DNA of 64,000 nt, from positions 11,176,974 to 11,240,973 of the forward strand of contig CM046853.1 of NCBI GenBank assembly GCA_025617745.1, read 5' to 3'. The translations under genes were made by a program, and so were the position numbers. How positions within the stretch are numbered: position 1 is the first letter of the stretch; every line of letters begins with the position of its first letter. The notes beneath the pieces were generated by a model, which worked only from the letters and a program-made list of their open reading frames with translations, was not told the DNA's origin and made no database searches. Of this stretch, positions 1-11,696 are shown piece by piece. The DNA is from Heliocidaris erythrogramma. Lineage: Eukaryota; Echinodermata; Echinoidea; Camarodonta; Echinometridae.

Positions 1-789
1 AAGTCACTTTAGAATGCATTCATAATTTCAATAAACTTTATGGAAGTCTGACTGATTTCACTAATGAATAGGTCAGAAGAACTGAAGCAGATATTAATCA
101 GTTAACTGAATATTTATATATTTAATTTCTACAAAATAAACTTTCTTTTCAATAATTAGAGGAGATATTCTCAGGTTAATATTAAAGAATACGCTTAAAT
201 AGGCTGTTCAAAAAAGCTAAGTTTTAAATATGTCATTTCTTTTCATTTCACAGTCGGGGTGCAATGTAAATATTTATTTTTTAATTGGGAAAAAATAACA
301 AGTATTGAAAAAAAAAATATTCGCACAAGAGCCTATACATTTCTGTCTCATAAAAGATAGGTTATGCTCATAGGTTATGCTAGAACTTCCTCAAATGAGT
401 AAAAAAAATAAAATAAAATAAAACTAAATAAATGATAAATCTTATAAGAATATCCTAACTGTTAACTGTTCGATCTGTCTCCAAATGTTTAAGCAATACT
501 TATGATGAATTAAATCAACAAAATACCTCGGTAATGTTGATAGCTTCGTCAAGGTCAACGATTCTAAGAATGGACTGTCGTCAAAAGTTATGATTTAAAC
601 CGTCATCTTTTTTCTTCTTACTCCCAAAAGATATGAAGCCAATTGATTTCTTGTCTATATATTGGGTATTATAACGATTATTCAAAGAAGTTATAATATT
701 TAACCTAATATAGGCTTAATCAATTAATATTGAGCAGTGTACTATGGAGATGGAAAGGGGGAGAGAGAAGAAAAAAACGTCCGACCGAA

Positions 790-815
790 GGAGAGAGAGA
801 GAGAGAGAGAGAGAG
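790..815. repeat. (GA)n microsatellite
   Basis: About 24 bases of uninterrupted GA dinucleotides within a purine-rich stretch (about 740-815). Confidence 0.95.
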
Positions 816-2060
816 GAATGAAATCGGACTTTCGCCACATTGCCAAATCACTGACAGCCTATATTCACCCGGGGTCACTTCAGATAAGAATATAATATTA
901 CACAATCCCCTGTGAAAACCGTTATTACAGGGTGTCAAAATAAAATAACATGCATGCATGCAGACTTTTGAGAATTACATCGGTGCTTTTGATTGATCAC
1001 CGGGAAGCCTGCTATGAATATTGTCTTAAAGTTTATTGTAGAATAAATCGTGAGAGTTATATATCTCACTTAAATCTGCAGGGAAATGGATGGATAAAGG
1101 GTATTACTGACATCTTTCAAGAAAACGACCTTTTTGGCCATTTCTTAGTTTTCCAACCCGGGTAAGAAAATAAATTGTTGTCTTCGGACTTCATAACTGC
1201 TAGGTTTTTGTCCATGCATATTTAGGCTCATGCTTGACAAGATAATTATAGACAACTTTAACGCCGTAATGAGATAATAAGAATCAACAAAAATATGTTT
1301 ATGAATATAATAATATGATTATGAATGTGTGAACTGCAAATAATTACGATACTATTTAGTTCAAAGAAAAGGTAACCTAATAGGAGAAAAAGAAGATCTG
1401 TTCTGTCACTTTGTTTAAAATTTCCTCCTAGAATGAAATATGACATTAGAAATAAGACACTTTTTTAAGTGGATGAATTATAAAATATTGAACTAACTCG
1501 TTGAAACGCATGACTCTTTAGGGCGTATAAAGATGAAATAATACTTTGAATTGATAAGTCATTAATTTTACCAATGCTCTATCTGTTACAAAGATGACGC
1601 GCTGTACGAAGGCATAGTGTTAAATGGATGCCAATCACTGTAATAACAAAGATACACAAAAGTAAAATATATATATCACAATTAAGGTTTATAATAGACT
1701 TTTAAAAATTGGAACAGTCTTGGACATGAGTCATCCGATTATAAGCCGAATTCATGAATTATTAAAAAAATAATAATAGATAAAGCACTATCTTTAAAAT
1801 GGAAATGTTTATTTTAAAATAGATATAAGCCTATAAAAATAGTGGTCAGAAATGAACAAAACTGATTTGGGTACTGCGATACTTATCATTTTATACTTCA
1901 TTGCAAAATCACGATGACTAGTATGACTTTTGGCGTGAAGTTGTAGCAATCTACCATTTGTGCATGCAGGCATACTACAAACCTGGAGGAGCTTAATCTA
2001 CAACCAAAATATTGCTCATAATTACAATTACTGTATTCATGGATTTTAAATTCATATGCC

Positions 2061-2090
2061 ACCCCTACCCACCCCCCCCCCCCCCCCACG
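2061..2090. repeat. C-rich homopolymer tract
   Basis: Sixteen consecutive C (2072-2087) preceded by C-rich sequence. Homopolymers like this recur in the window as G or C runs near 31670, 34073, 42050, 48328, 59908, 61470 and 62530. Confidence 0.95.
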
Positions 2091-2221
2091 ACCACCACTC
2101 CGAATACCTAAATTACTCATTTCATTCTCGTTATTCTTAATCAAATTGTAGTCATGATGACGACATGAACAATAGGGGTATTAAGATGGTGCAGACAAAA
2201 GAAATGATAATTCTTTGCCAA

Positions 2222-2500
2222 ATTCATTAATGCGTGTTTGTTATGAAGTGGCGACATCTAGTTCTGAAATAATTCCACGTAATCTCTACGCGTCATCGCA
2301 TCGTGCGAAACGAACAGTGGAAAAGATTACAGTGCGAACACCATAGTGATTTTCCTCCAGCACGTAAGCGCTGGTACCGCATCCACCGAATAATTTCAAG
2401 GGGCGTCGACGGGTTTCCTCTACCCGGACGATTGCCCGTGCAGAAGCGACTGAGCAAACGCTCCTACCCGTATTTGTGTGCCTAACTCGTCGAAGAAAGT
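2222..2500 (+). promoter_or_regulatory. GC/CpG-richer patch upstream of the candidate first exon
   Basis: This stretch is clearly richer in G+C and CpG (for example the CGCGTCATCGCATCGTGCG area at about 2290 and the segment 2360-2480) than the AT-rich DNA around it. It ends about 140 bases before the candidate channel start codon. It holds a 60-codon open frame (2303-2485) with no recognisable domain. A 5' UTR exon or promoter-proximal region is a reasonable inference from position and composition. No TATA box or initiator can be named with confidence. Confidence 0.3.
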
Positions 2501-2638
2501 GATGTTATTTTGATGGAAATCACCTTCACAGGTTCATCGTATTTAGTTTTCTTAAACAAGACTGTTAATATGTGATTTGGATATATCCAGGACTTTCACA
2601 TCTTAGTTGGAGACAGTCAGATATTGGAAAACGCAATC

Positions 2639-2657
2639 ATGCAACGCCAACGACCCG
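2639..2657 (+). CDS. Candidate exon 1 of Cav1 channel (start codon, MQRQRP + 1 base)
   Basis: An ATG at 2639 is followed by five codons (QRQRP), one extra base G, and a plausible donor GTAAAAG at 2658. Joined to exon 2 (starts GT CCG TTC), the split codon is GGT (Gly), giving [15 protein letters not shown]. The ATG is the first in its frame after an upstream TAA at about 2567. From memory, vertebrate Cav1.2 first exons also end at a Gly codon split in this phase, which supports the junction. It also lies downstream of the GC-richer patch. Against it: the coding part is only 19 bases, the donor is not strong, and other upstream ATG exons outside or inside the window are possible. Confidence 0.42.
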
Positions 2658-2879
2658 GTAAAAGCATTATCAATCCTTATCATTTTGTTAGCGTTGTCTA
2701 GACTCGCTCGCCAAGATGCGGCAAGCATCAAGTATGGCAGGATGTTGAGTTAAGAGTGTTGGTTTTGTAGTGGTGGTGATGCGTTTGCGTTGTATAATTA
2801 TGAGATGACAAGGGTAAAGATCTGATAGGTGTAGAATCAGGGAAGATTGTTATGTAAAGAAATTAGTCTGTGGACCAGG

Positions 2880-2985
2880 AAATGTTGGTGATAGTGATGG
2901 TGGTGATGGTGTCAATGAAGATATTGATGGAAGTGATGGTGATGACAACTGGTGATGACAATGATGATGGTAATGATGATGATTC
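2880..2985. repeat. GAT/GGT-rich imperfect microsatellite
   Basis: Dense imperfect GATGGT and GATGAT triplets. The reverse strand gives a His/Ser-rich spurious open frame. Confidence 0.85.
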
Positions 2986-3237
2986 CTGATGGTATCCCCT
3001 TCCATATTTGGCAATTCCCTCCTAAATACTCGAGTGTCGGACAATGCTTAGACTAAGAATGTCTGCATTTTACTTCCTGAAACAAAAACTGGTATCTCCA
3101 CTGTAAAATTTACATTCTTGGTAGATGGTTTATGCCAAATTTTTCTTTGGAAAAAAAAAGGTATAAAAGTCACTATTGAAAGTTCATTTGTCATTTTGAC
3201 AATTGTTCGCAACTTTGTCATTGGCACAGGAATTAAT

Positions 3238-3376
3238 GATTGTGATAATGATATTGATGATTGAATGAGGATAACTTCTGGTGATGATAATGATGACCAT
3301 GAAGATTATTTAATGGTAATGATTGATGATGCTGATAATGCTGTTGCTTCTGCTGCTGATGATGATGATGAAGATT
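3238..3376. repeat. GAT-rich imperfect microsatellite
   Basis: Imperfect GAT triplets (TGATGATAATGATGA type), ending in GATGATGATGATGA near 3358-3372. Same composition as the tract at 2880; probably an independent or duplicated simple repeat. Confidence 0.85.
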
Positions 3377-4550
3377 ACGTACATTGAGGCCAAAGTTCAT
3401 TGAACATATGACTTTCAATAGCATTGCATAGAGTCACTTAATGATAGCAAGTTACATCATCCGTCTATAATGCAGATTGTACATATTAAGTGTATATATT
3501 GTACTAAATATAAGGAGCCATTGTGTCATCAAATAGGTCATATCACTAATGAGCTCATTAATTGTTGTCCAGATCCATTCCCTTTAAATCAGCAGCTGCA
3601 GCATCCCCCCTTCACAATCTCAAGCTATTTTGTTGTATTACTCAACACTCTGACTTGTATCTACAAGGTTTTAAAATGACACTTTTAATTGTTAACTCAA
3701 CAAAAGTAACAATTATATCAGACTAAGGTTTTCATGTATAGAGCTGAAGATTGTCAAATTTATTTGGAGTAAGTTTTATGACATTTCCATGAATACTGTT
3801 CTTGAAATAATGCTTCTGAATATCTAATTAGATTTTCACTTTTCGAAAAATCAAGGCTACAAAATCTCTGTATTCAAATATTAATAATTAATTCAGAACA
3901 CAAAAATTGCCACTGTGCAGTAGAACTTGATGAATTGTTCATGACCCCTTGATAGCAGAATGGCATTGTCATGTTGTGAATTAATTACTGATACAGACAG
4001 TGATAATCTTATTAAATATTTGGAGAAATATTTCAAAAATAATATTTAAAGAAATGTCATAAAACTTATTCAAGATACATTTGATATCCTTCCACTTTCA
4101 AATTTGCAAACCTCCGTACAAATTGTTAACATTTGAATTATTAATGATAATTTTTTTTTACAAACTACATGTAGTACATATCACCTTGGTTATCAGTCCC
4201 TCATCTGACCATTTAAGACCAAGCTCACTGTAATGCACGTTAAACATGGCAAAGGTTGGTTTTAGAATATGATGAAATTAAAGCCAATAAATATAGTAAA
4301 TACATTCATAATTTTCTGCTGCTTGATTTTTAGCCCCTTTTTAGAAAGTGGAATGATTTTAGCAGATAAGATTTGGAACATAAATAGCATCTAAATAACC
4401 TCTTGTTTTCCCTTGTTCCTGTATTCTTTGTTAAAGTTCAAATAAAAGTAAGTAATAATATGTGTTGACTTAAGGGGATGTACTTACAGAAATGTGTTCT
4501 GTAGGTGTAGTCCAAGAACGGTCAAATGGATGCATTCTTCTTAATACGTA

Positions 4551-4963
4551 CAGTCAACCTCGCCTAAGTCGATCATGACGGGACTGAGTGAAATGTGTTG
4601 ACATGGAGACGCCGCGGTGCATTTTGTTCTTCACATGGCAGCGCGAGAAAGTGCGCAAGAGAGGACGCGGAGATCGCGCCAGCAAGGCGGGGAATTTTTG
4701 TAAACAAAATCGGCGTGTGGCAGTTTCGACAATGATTGATTTCACATCGCCGTATAGTTCGACTTGTTGGGTGTACATTTAATGTTTTTTCATGGTATTG
4801 TTCTGAGAATTAGATTGATTTAGGCGAGTATTCGACCTACAAAAATCGACTTGTACAAAGGATTAACACACGTAAGTCTATGAGGATAAATTGGGACTTT
4901 TTATTTTCATTGACTTGAACGACTATTCGACACATGCGACATCGACTTAAGCGAGGTTGACTG
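4551..4963. mobile_element. Tigger/pogo-like MITE, short copy, TA target site
   Basis: Terminal inverted repeats start CAGTCAACCTCGCCTAAGTC at 4551 and end GACTTAAGCGAGGTTGACTG at 4963. Both ends are flanked by TA (4549-4550 and 4964-4965), the signature of Tc1/mariner/pogo superfamily insertion. The 413-bp interior has an unusual GC-rich core and no transposase. A longer copy of the same family lies at 57140-57871 and shares both ends and the 3' half of the interior, so this copy is an internally deleted derivative. Confidence 0.9.
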
Positions 4964-6313
4964 TACTTCCATTTTCCACACGTCCATTCATGCCTTTCTG
5001 CTGGGCACACAATGCTACTGCCTTCCTCTCTAGCACCGAGTACTAGTACAACATCACTGTTAGTTTGAGGCTTAAGAATTGAAAAAAAGAAAGGAATTTA
5101 AACTTTTCACCACTTTTGTTATGAGTTGACTGCATCTCAATAATGAGTGGTAGTGAAAGTTAATTTATGTAAAGGCCAAAGCTCTGGACCGTGAGCAGTT
5201 TCTTCAACTGTGATTATGTGTGAAGAATAAGCTGCAATAGCAATTACTATTGACAAAACTGCCTTTAAAGATAAAGTTCTGATCATGAGATTGAATTGTG
5301 AAAGAAACTGTCTCAAAGCAATTGGGAAAGGTTGATTATATACAGTACACTGTAGCACATAAGAATTGGTGTATGTTGTAAGGTATTGGAATCACCAAAA
5401 TGATAAGAAATTGACTCGATCCTGCTAAAAGTCACATGCACTGCACACAGAAATGTGTATATGGGACTACACACAAATGTTTGGACCGAACATTTCAGCT
5501 GTTTCTTGTCTGATTTTGAATGTGAGAGCATTTGAAGAGCAATCCTTTTGAGGGGACATATCTATTATGATAATCTTCCAAACTAACATAATAAGAATGA
5601 GAAATCTTGCAAATTATTTTTTACCTTTCCCAGAACTCAAGTTTCCCTTTAAGCCATAAAGAAATATTATAAAAAAAGACCCTGTCATACCCAAGCACCA
5701 TTATTTTCAATTAGAAGTCAAATGAGTGTAAACATTGGCTTCCAGTGCATGTGCAATACTCAAGAAGAATTAACATATTGATTATTTTGCTGGACAAAAC
5801 AAAGTCAATACTGGTCAAAATGTAGTATGACGTCAAGCAATTTAATAATTCGCATTGAAATTGAACTCCAAATACTCAACATGAAGCTGGTTTAAGTATG
5901 GTCCCTTGACAAGATAACATACACCGATCCAAATGCAATGGGTTTCATTATAATAATAACTTGCTATCTACCAAAGATAAGAAACATGTTTATCCTTTGA
6001 GTCAAAGACTTATAATGTGCACCAGATTGTAATTATCAACACAATACATGTGTGTGATTTAATTTTATCACTATGCTTGTGGATAGTGGTCATGGAGCTG
6101 ATGTTGGTGTGGATGAAGATTATGATGATGATGATGATGTGTTTTTACCAAAATAATGTAAATAGCCTCAAATATATGTGTTTTCCACTTTTCTTTAAAA
6201 AAAAATAATTCACTCTTACTATTGTAAATAAAATAAGAATATGATCTGAAATAGAATTTTCTTTAGTATTTCTAACCAATTTTCTCCATTTTCATTCTTT
6301 TCTGTTGCTGCAG

Positions 6314-6719
6314 GTCCGTTCTATAATGCTTCGGCAGGGACTGGCAGTAGCGGTACCTACGTTACTGGGACCGTTCCTCTGTCTCGCACTGGTCCTGCAA
6401 CCAGGCCCCCAGCAGCTGCCGGCACTACCACCCCAGCTGCTGCTGCTACTACAACTACCACAACTACCAGCAACGCTGCAGATAAACCCCCTGGTTCGGA
6501 CCAGGACCAGACAGTGCCCATAGCAGAACAGCCCCTCAGTAATGCTTGGGTTCAAGCCTTAGCTGCTGCCAATACTGTCAACAGCATGAATCGCAAACGG
6601 AACCAATATGGCAAGAAGAAGCAGCACATTGGGGTGCCCACGCGGCCTCCAAGGTCTCTCTTCTGTCTTACCTTAGATAATCCGATGCGAAGGATGTGTA
6701 TCAGCATTGTGGAGTGGAA
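6314..6719 (+). CDS. Cav1 exon 2: cytoplasmic N-terminus up to IS1
   Basis: The acceptor is a pyrimidine-rich tract ending TGCAG at 6313. The exon encodes about 134 residues: a Gly/Ser/Thr/Pro/Ala-rich low-complexity head (Ala4-Thr7 run at about 6439-6471), then [18 protein letters not shown], then a basic [10 protein letters not shown] block, then [20 protein letters not shown] and SIVEWK. The last block is the hallmark Cav1 sequence just before the first transmembrane segment. AWVQAL fits the WxxxI/L pattern of the NSCaTE calmodulin-binding element of Cav1.2/Cav1.3. The exon ends in phase 2 after TGGAA; the next bases are ATATCCTTTT, a U12-type donor rather than GT. The frame continues open past the exon (to 6900), but that sequence no longer resembles a channel. 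Confidence 0.95.
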
Positions 6720-6729
6720 ATATCCTTTT
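6720..6729 (+). promoter_or_regulatory. U12-type AT-AC 5' splice site
   Basis: ATATCCTTTT matches the minor-spliceosome AT-AC donor consensus at every position. It sits exactly where the Cav1 protein alignment requires the exon to stop (TGG AA / G CCA TTT). No GT donor exists at this junction. Confidence 0.93.
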
Positions 6730-8096
6730 CAAACAACTTTTCCATTGCAATACAATGTTTCTTGTTCATTAGCAATGTCCATTACTTACCAATGTAACAC
6801 CATTACCCAGTTCCGTTGTATCTTTTTCCGAGTCCATATACAGTCAGACCCAACTTTGGGAAACCAAGCACAGGTATATACTCTGAAAAACAGCGTCTAA
6901 CGTACGATGGATATAGAGCCTTTATCGTTCAGTGCGAGGCAGTGTGCAAAAAAGGCTTGGGAAAAATCTTGCAAAGTCAACCTGCTAGTGATTTTTATTA
7001 ATGATGTTGGGTCTCAATTAACTTCAAAGTCATTGAATGATTTGTCATATGAAATAACTTTCAAATGGCAAACATTTGAAATAAATGTACTCGCTGCATA
7101 TCAACAGCATGTTGACTTTACAGGAATTTTCCCATGCTTTTTGTACACACTGCTTCACTCTGAATGATGAAGGCTCTATATATCACGAAGAATTCATGAG
7201 CTGAAAGGAAAAGAAATGATTGCATAAAATCGGATTTTAAACTACATTCCATGAGTGGTAATACAAAAATATATAATCATAGTCCCCTTTCCACAAGGAA
7301 TGCGATTTTGACCATCTCTATAGGATGACATTGGTGCTTCAAGTACAACCTTATATGGAAATTTCAGAATGTGTTATCTCTCTTGCTCATTTCATGATCC
7401 ATTATATGCAAAAAGACATTGTGCATCATTTATTTTTGTTCTTCTCATCCTCCTCCTCCTCTTCTTCCCCCTCATCGAATGACAAAGTTGGATCAAGCTA
7501 TTTGTAACACACACACTTTATGTACATGTAGTACGAGTGTAGATGTATCAATATAGTTATCAGTATATACCACCCTCCTAACTCTCCCCCTCTCCTAACT
7601 CTCTCCCTGAACCTTACCATGCAGCAGACAACGGCTATGCTTGGTATTTGGAGGCATTCCTCGGTGTTAAGTTACTCTGTAGACCAAGCCCGCTGTTTCT
7701 GCGCTTGTTCAATGCAGAACTTAGCAGGCTTTATTGGCTTTTAATCTCAGTAATGCTCGAATTATAGCAACTCAATATGCTGTGTTTGGCATTTTAGAGT
7801 TAAGGTATTTATCGGGAGCTTGGAATGAAGAAACCGAAGAACAAATTTTGTTGGACATTTAAAATAAAAATGTACATTTACCTAGTGGACTTAAAGGGGA
7901 CCTCTTATTTTCCCCCAAAGGTATACTTTTAGAAGACATGTAATCATCCCTCAAACGGTATGAGACATTTGAATGCTTAATGATTAAAGAGCACAAAGGG
8001 AGAACATGATTTTATATATATGCGTGTCAACTAGGCTACTCTCATGTTTCTTTTACCTTATTTGTTGTGCAATATTGATATTTTTATACTTGCAAC

Positions 8097-8345
8097 ATAA
8101 TAATGACTTATTATATAGCACTCATATTCATCACGCTGTGAAGCTCATGGCGCTGTACATTATTATTCCAGTGATAGCCGAGCCGCCAAAGTAACTCGTG
8201 CTCAAGCATACCAGGTACCCATAGTGGAGAGTGACAAATGTAGATTAATGTCTTGCTAAAGGACATTAGTGCCAGGTAGGGATTTGAACCCTATACCTTA
8301 TGATCTTCAGTCCAGAGATATATCCACAAGGCCATGACACTTCTA
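8097..8345 (-). mobile_element. tRNA-derived SINE, copy 1
   Basis: Read on the minus strand, the 5' head resembles a tRNA: an A-box-like TGGCCTTGTGG (complement of about 8325-8335) and a B-box GGTTCAAATCC (complement of about 8280-8290). These are RNA polymerase III internal promoter elements. A body follows containing GGTACCTGG. Copy 2 at 55125-55280 shares the order tRNA-like head, spacer and GGTACCTGG. tRNA-derived SINEs (SURF1) are known from sea urchins; whether this is the same family needs alignment. The 3' boundary is approximate. Confidence 0.6.
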
Positions 8346-8602
8346 TAATGTCTCCATACAGAAGAATTGTTCAAAGCTGAATTAGTAATATGGATACTAA
8401 AATGAAACCCCAAACATACAGAGGAAAATTTCTTTTAGTGATTTATCCCCTTTAAGTGTGGTAATGTTTATTGCAATGATATGTGGAACTTTATTTGTCT
8501 CTGTGTTGTATAGAAATTTGTCACTCTCTGATTGACTTCTACTGAAACATAACATGCAAGCCTTTAATGCTGATATCAAATGCAGTCAGATAGACACATG
8601 AA

Positions 8603-8665
8603 ATATCTTATGTTAAGAGCCAGAAGGACATTAATACTGATGAGGTGATGCCCTTTTAAAGCCAA
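8603..8665. repeat. Degenerate copy of the 85-bp palindrome family
   Basis: The left arm (ATATCTTATGTTAAGAGCC, then AGAAGGACATTAA) is clear. The right arm (GATGCCCTTTTAAAGCC) is eroded. See the copy at 60139 for the family description. Confidence 0.6.
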
Positions 8666-11541
8666 TTAGGTACAAACATGTTAAAACATCATACTCTCTT
8701 TGATTGAAGTATTCTTCCTGCTAAACAGTCGTATAGTGGATGTCCCCTGCAGTACAAAGAGATAATCTCAACTAATACATCAGAATTCTGCAGTTTACTG
8801 CAAGATGAAAGACATCATCCAATCAAAACACTGTGAGCTTAAATCAGTTATATCAGTTGGGTCATAAACCTGTATTTGCTTGAACATGTATGTCAAAATT
8901 GGATTTCGCAAATCACATTCACGTATGCATATGAAGCTATCAAAATTATAATACCAATAATTTTTCAAGTACACTCTTCATTGTTGACAATGCATCTACA
9001 TTATTATAGTGGTATATTTACACATACATTGTACAGTTCTATTTCCACATTTTTAACTTGCAAGGTAGCATATATTTTGTTTGTATGAAATGCATTGAAA
9101 TTAATGGTGCGTATATTTCATCTGTTTATCATGACATTTAAACCAACCCTTAAAACAAGCCCATTTAGCCTGTAACGGTTCAATATCATCTCATATGATA
9201 GCATATTTTGTGCAACTGGTAATTACTCAGACGGCGTGACCAAAATAAATTGGTCAGAAAGTCGTCAGTGGTAATTACAGGCTTGACTCGTAAAAGCATG
9301 CACACACGTAAACTATAGATATATGGAGCCTTATGATGCAGTATTGATTGGGATGTTGTGCATGTAGTGCGGTCTACAAAGATAGAGCTGTGAACACTAT
9401 TGCCCTGAAATGAGCTCTCATCGATTGTCATTGCATATGTGCAAATTAAAGGGATCAACCTATCAAAATTAGACTACAGTATTGTGCAGCTGGATGGAAA
9501 AGGAAAGTAGAATTGGTTATTTGCAGATGTAATTATCTGTGCATTGGTCTCCATACATGTAATGTAGGTGACACAACAGATATCAGTTGGTGCTTGATAC
9601 ATGGTCTAGAGTTTTATTAGTGAAAGGTTATTACATCTCTGTATTATTTCTGTAGCAATGCAATACAACAAGTGAAGAAAAAAAAAGAAAATTGTAGTGC
9701 ACCCTTTAATATCTACATTATGTTCCTACATACACTCTTCTGCTGGGCACTCAACAGTGAATCTGATTAATGTAAAATTATTTAGATACTGTATAGTGGA
9801 TGGCATAAGTCTGTAATAGTAATTTACTCTTGACAAAATGTGCACCTGTCAATTTTACTCATGAGGTACTCTTGATTATTGTTTTTTATTGAAGATGAAA
9901 TCAACCAACAAACAAACACAGTATACACATTTTGTGTATAGCTGGAAGAAATGTTTTTAAAGGAGGGAAATGATTGAAGAGTGAGTGATATAAGAATGTT
10001 AAGAAGAGAATGAAGCTCAGTTAGACAGTCTGTGCTATATATCTATCTTCACTTTGCTAGGGTGTTATGCGCGTTTATAAAAGTTTCGGTGAAAAAAACA
10101 GAGACCTTTCCTTCTCCAAAAGCCTCTTTGAATTAATGAACATTAATTTTTCTCAACATTTTCCTAGAAAGAAAGAAAGCGCTAAGTTGAGAAAGGTAAT
10201 TCTTGTAACAAGTTGTAAATACATGTAGTTGGAAGGATGAAATATCAATTTCTTGAAAAAATATGAATAAGTCACTCCATTAAATTTATGCAAACATGCA
10301 TTCTGTTATTATGCAGATGTCTGTATAGTATATAGATAGGATTATGTAAAATTTACTTGATTTTTGGTAAATGTACTTTTTCCAGTGATAAACATTTATA
10401 TCTCTCTCTCTCTCAAAATAAGCTATTTCAAAAAAATATTCTGAATCATAAAAATTCAGGTTTAAAGTATGATATGCATGTAGGCCTATATTCGAGTTTT
10501 TCTTTGAGAGGATAAAACAATCAAGTTTAAGAATCAACTGGTTTAGATTTACACAATATTATGCAACAGAGAGATGCAATGTGGCTTAGAGCTGAGATTT
10601 TTGGTGATGATTTGATAAGCATTATCGACGATGATGTACAGGAGGCCCTTTGGGACAGCGTTAGTGTCAACATCACATCCGTGCTCATCTATTAATGCTC
10701 TCGGTGTAAATAATTTCCTGTCGAATGGCGCAAAGCTTCTTCTAGCCATCGATGTGGAAGTACCACATACTCTCCTTTGTAGGTCATATGATGCATAGAG
10801 TCTAGGCTTGGTTACAGACTAGCTACAATAATATTTTCGATGCATTGCATAATTGCTTTTTAAAAGATGTTTAGGATTGTAAAAAGACTACTGAATTTGA
10901 TAAAACTTAATTTTTTGTTGCATCTATGACTTAAGAACAGAGAACACTGATCTCCATATCAGCAAAGAAATACATGACTATTAATGAAAATAGGACATCT
11001 ATAACAGCTTGTATTTATTAAATTTATAGAAACACTTAATTTATTCAAGAAAAAAACCCTGCTGTTTATAAATACATATAAAGAAATGAGCATAAAACAA
11101 TATGTCAAGGTGTAAGAGAGTGTATAATAAAGCAGCAAGCATTGAAAGAGGGAAAGGAAAAAAAAATGATATCAACCAAAATAGGACATAGATATATTAT
11201 GAACATTTAATGGTGAAAGCATAATTAGATTTAAAATACATGCACATGTAACCATGATAATAGTCCAAATTAGAATTACTCTGTAGATAATCTTGTTGCT
11301 TTATTTCAACAAGTTCTAAAAATACATTAGTTAGAACGGTACAAAGAGGATCTATTCTTATACTGATTTTATAAACTAATGCATAATATGCTTTAACAGA
11401 ACAAAGGAACAATCCAGATACAAATCTGATATATTTTTACTGATTAAATAGAAAACCCATGTCTTAATGGAGATGGTAATCTGTAGGGAGAGAGTATGCA
11501 AGCTTCTAAGTGTGTTGAGTATACGGTTGATTAATAAGACT

Positions 11542-11563
11542 GTGTGTGTGTTTGTGTGTGTGT
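11542..11563. repeat. (GT)n microsatellite
   Basis: TGTGTGTGTG broken once by TTTG, on the + strand. Confidence 0.9.
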
Positions 11564-11682
11564 GAGGCATCGAGAATACTGTGCAGGCAGCCTTGTTCAT
11601 TAAAGCCATGCTTCGTTTATATTCTCTGCTTTTCCCCCAATAAGAACATTGTACTCTGAACGTATTAAAAAAAGAAGATACA

Positions 11683-11696
11683 GTTGCCTAGCAACC
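11683..11696 (+). promoter_or_regulatory. Candidate RFX X-box
   Basis: GTTGCCTAGCAACC is a near-perfect inverted pair of RFX half-sites (GTTGCC and AGCAAC with minimal spacing). It is intronic. A motif of this length is uncommon by chance in AT-rich DNA, but function is not shown. Confidence 0.35.

Larger units (their letters stand above)
1..2221. other. AT-rich upstream DNA without recognised gene
   Basis: No open frame here looks like a protein: those present are short and low-complexity. Visible content is a (GA)n tract at about 790-815, a run of 16 C at 2072-2087, and otherwise unremarkable AT-rich sequence. It lies 5' of the calcium channel and may be intergenic or hold distal regulatory or 5' UTR sequence that I cannot recognise. 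Confidence 0.6.
2658..6313 (+). other. Intron 1 (if exon 1 is correct)
   Basis: It would run from GTAAAAG (2658) to a pyrimidine-rich tract and TGCAG at 6313, with a TTCTAAC branch-like motif near 6271. It contains GAT/GGT microsatellites (about 2880-2985 and 3238-3376), a Tigger/pogo-like MITE (4551-4963) and a short (GAT)n at about 6122-6139. The rest (3400-4540, 4970-6250) is AT-rich with nothing recognised. Confidence 0.5.

Noticed and set aside
2303-2485. 60-codon open frame in the GC-richer upstream patch
   Set aside because: No recognisable domain and no splice link to exon 2; kept only as possible 5' UTR or promoter DNA.
2850-3424. His-rich minus-strand frames
   Set aside because: Complement of GAT/GGT microsatellites; not genes.
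4554-4782. Open frames on both strands within the CAGTCAACC element
   Set aside because: Short, overlapping, and inside a TIR-bounded MITE; no transposase motif.
6720-6900. Continuation of the exon 2 open frame to a stop at 6900
   Set aside because: After VEWK the translation loses all resemblance to IS1, and a perfect U12 donor marks the boundary; the true continuation is at 35472.
10402-10413. (CT)n near 10402 as a splice polypyrimidine tract
   Set aside because: No exon-like coding sequence or channel homology follows it.
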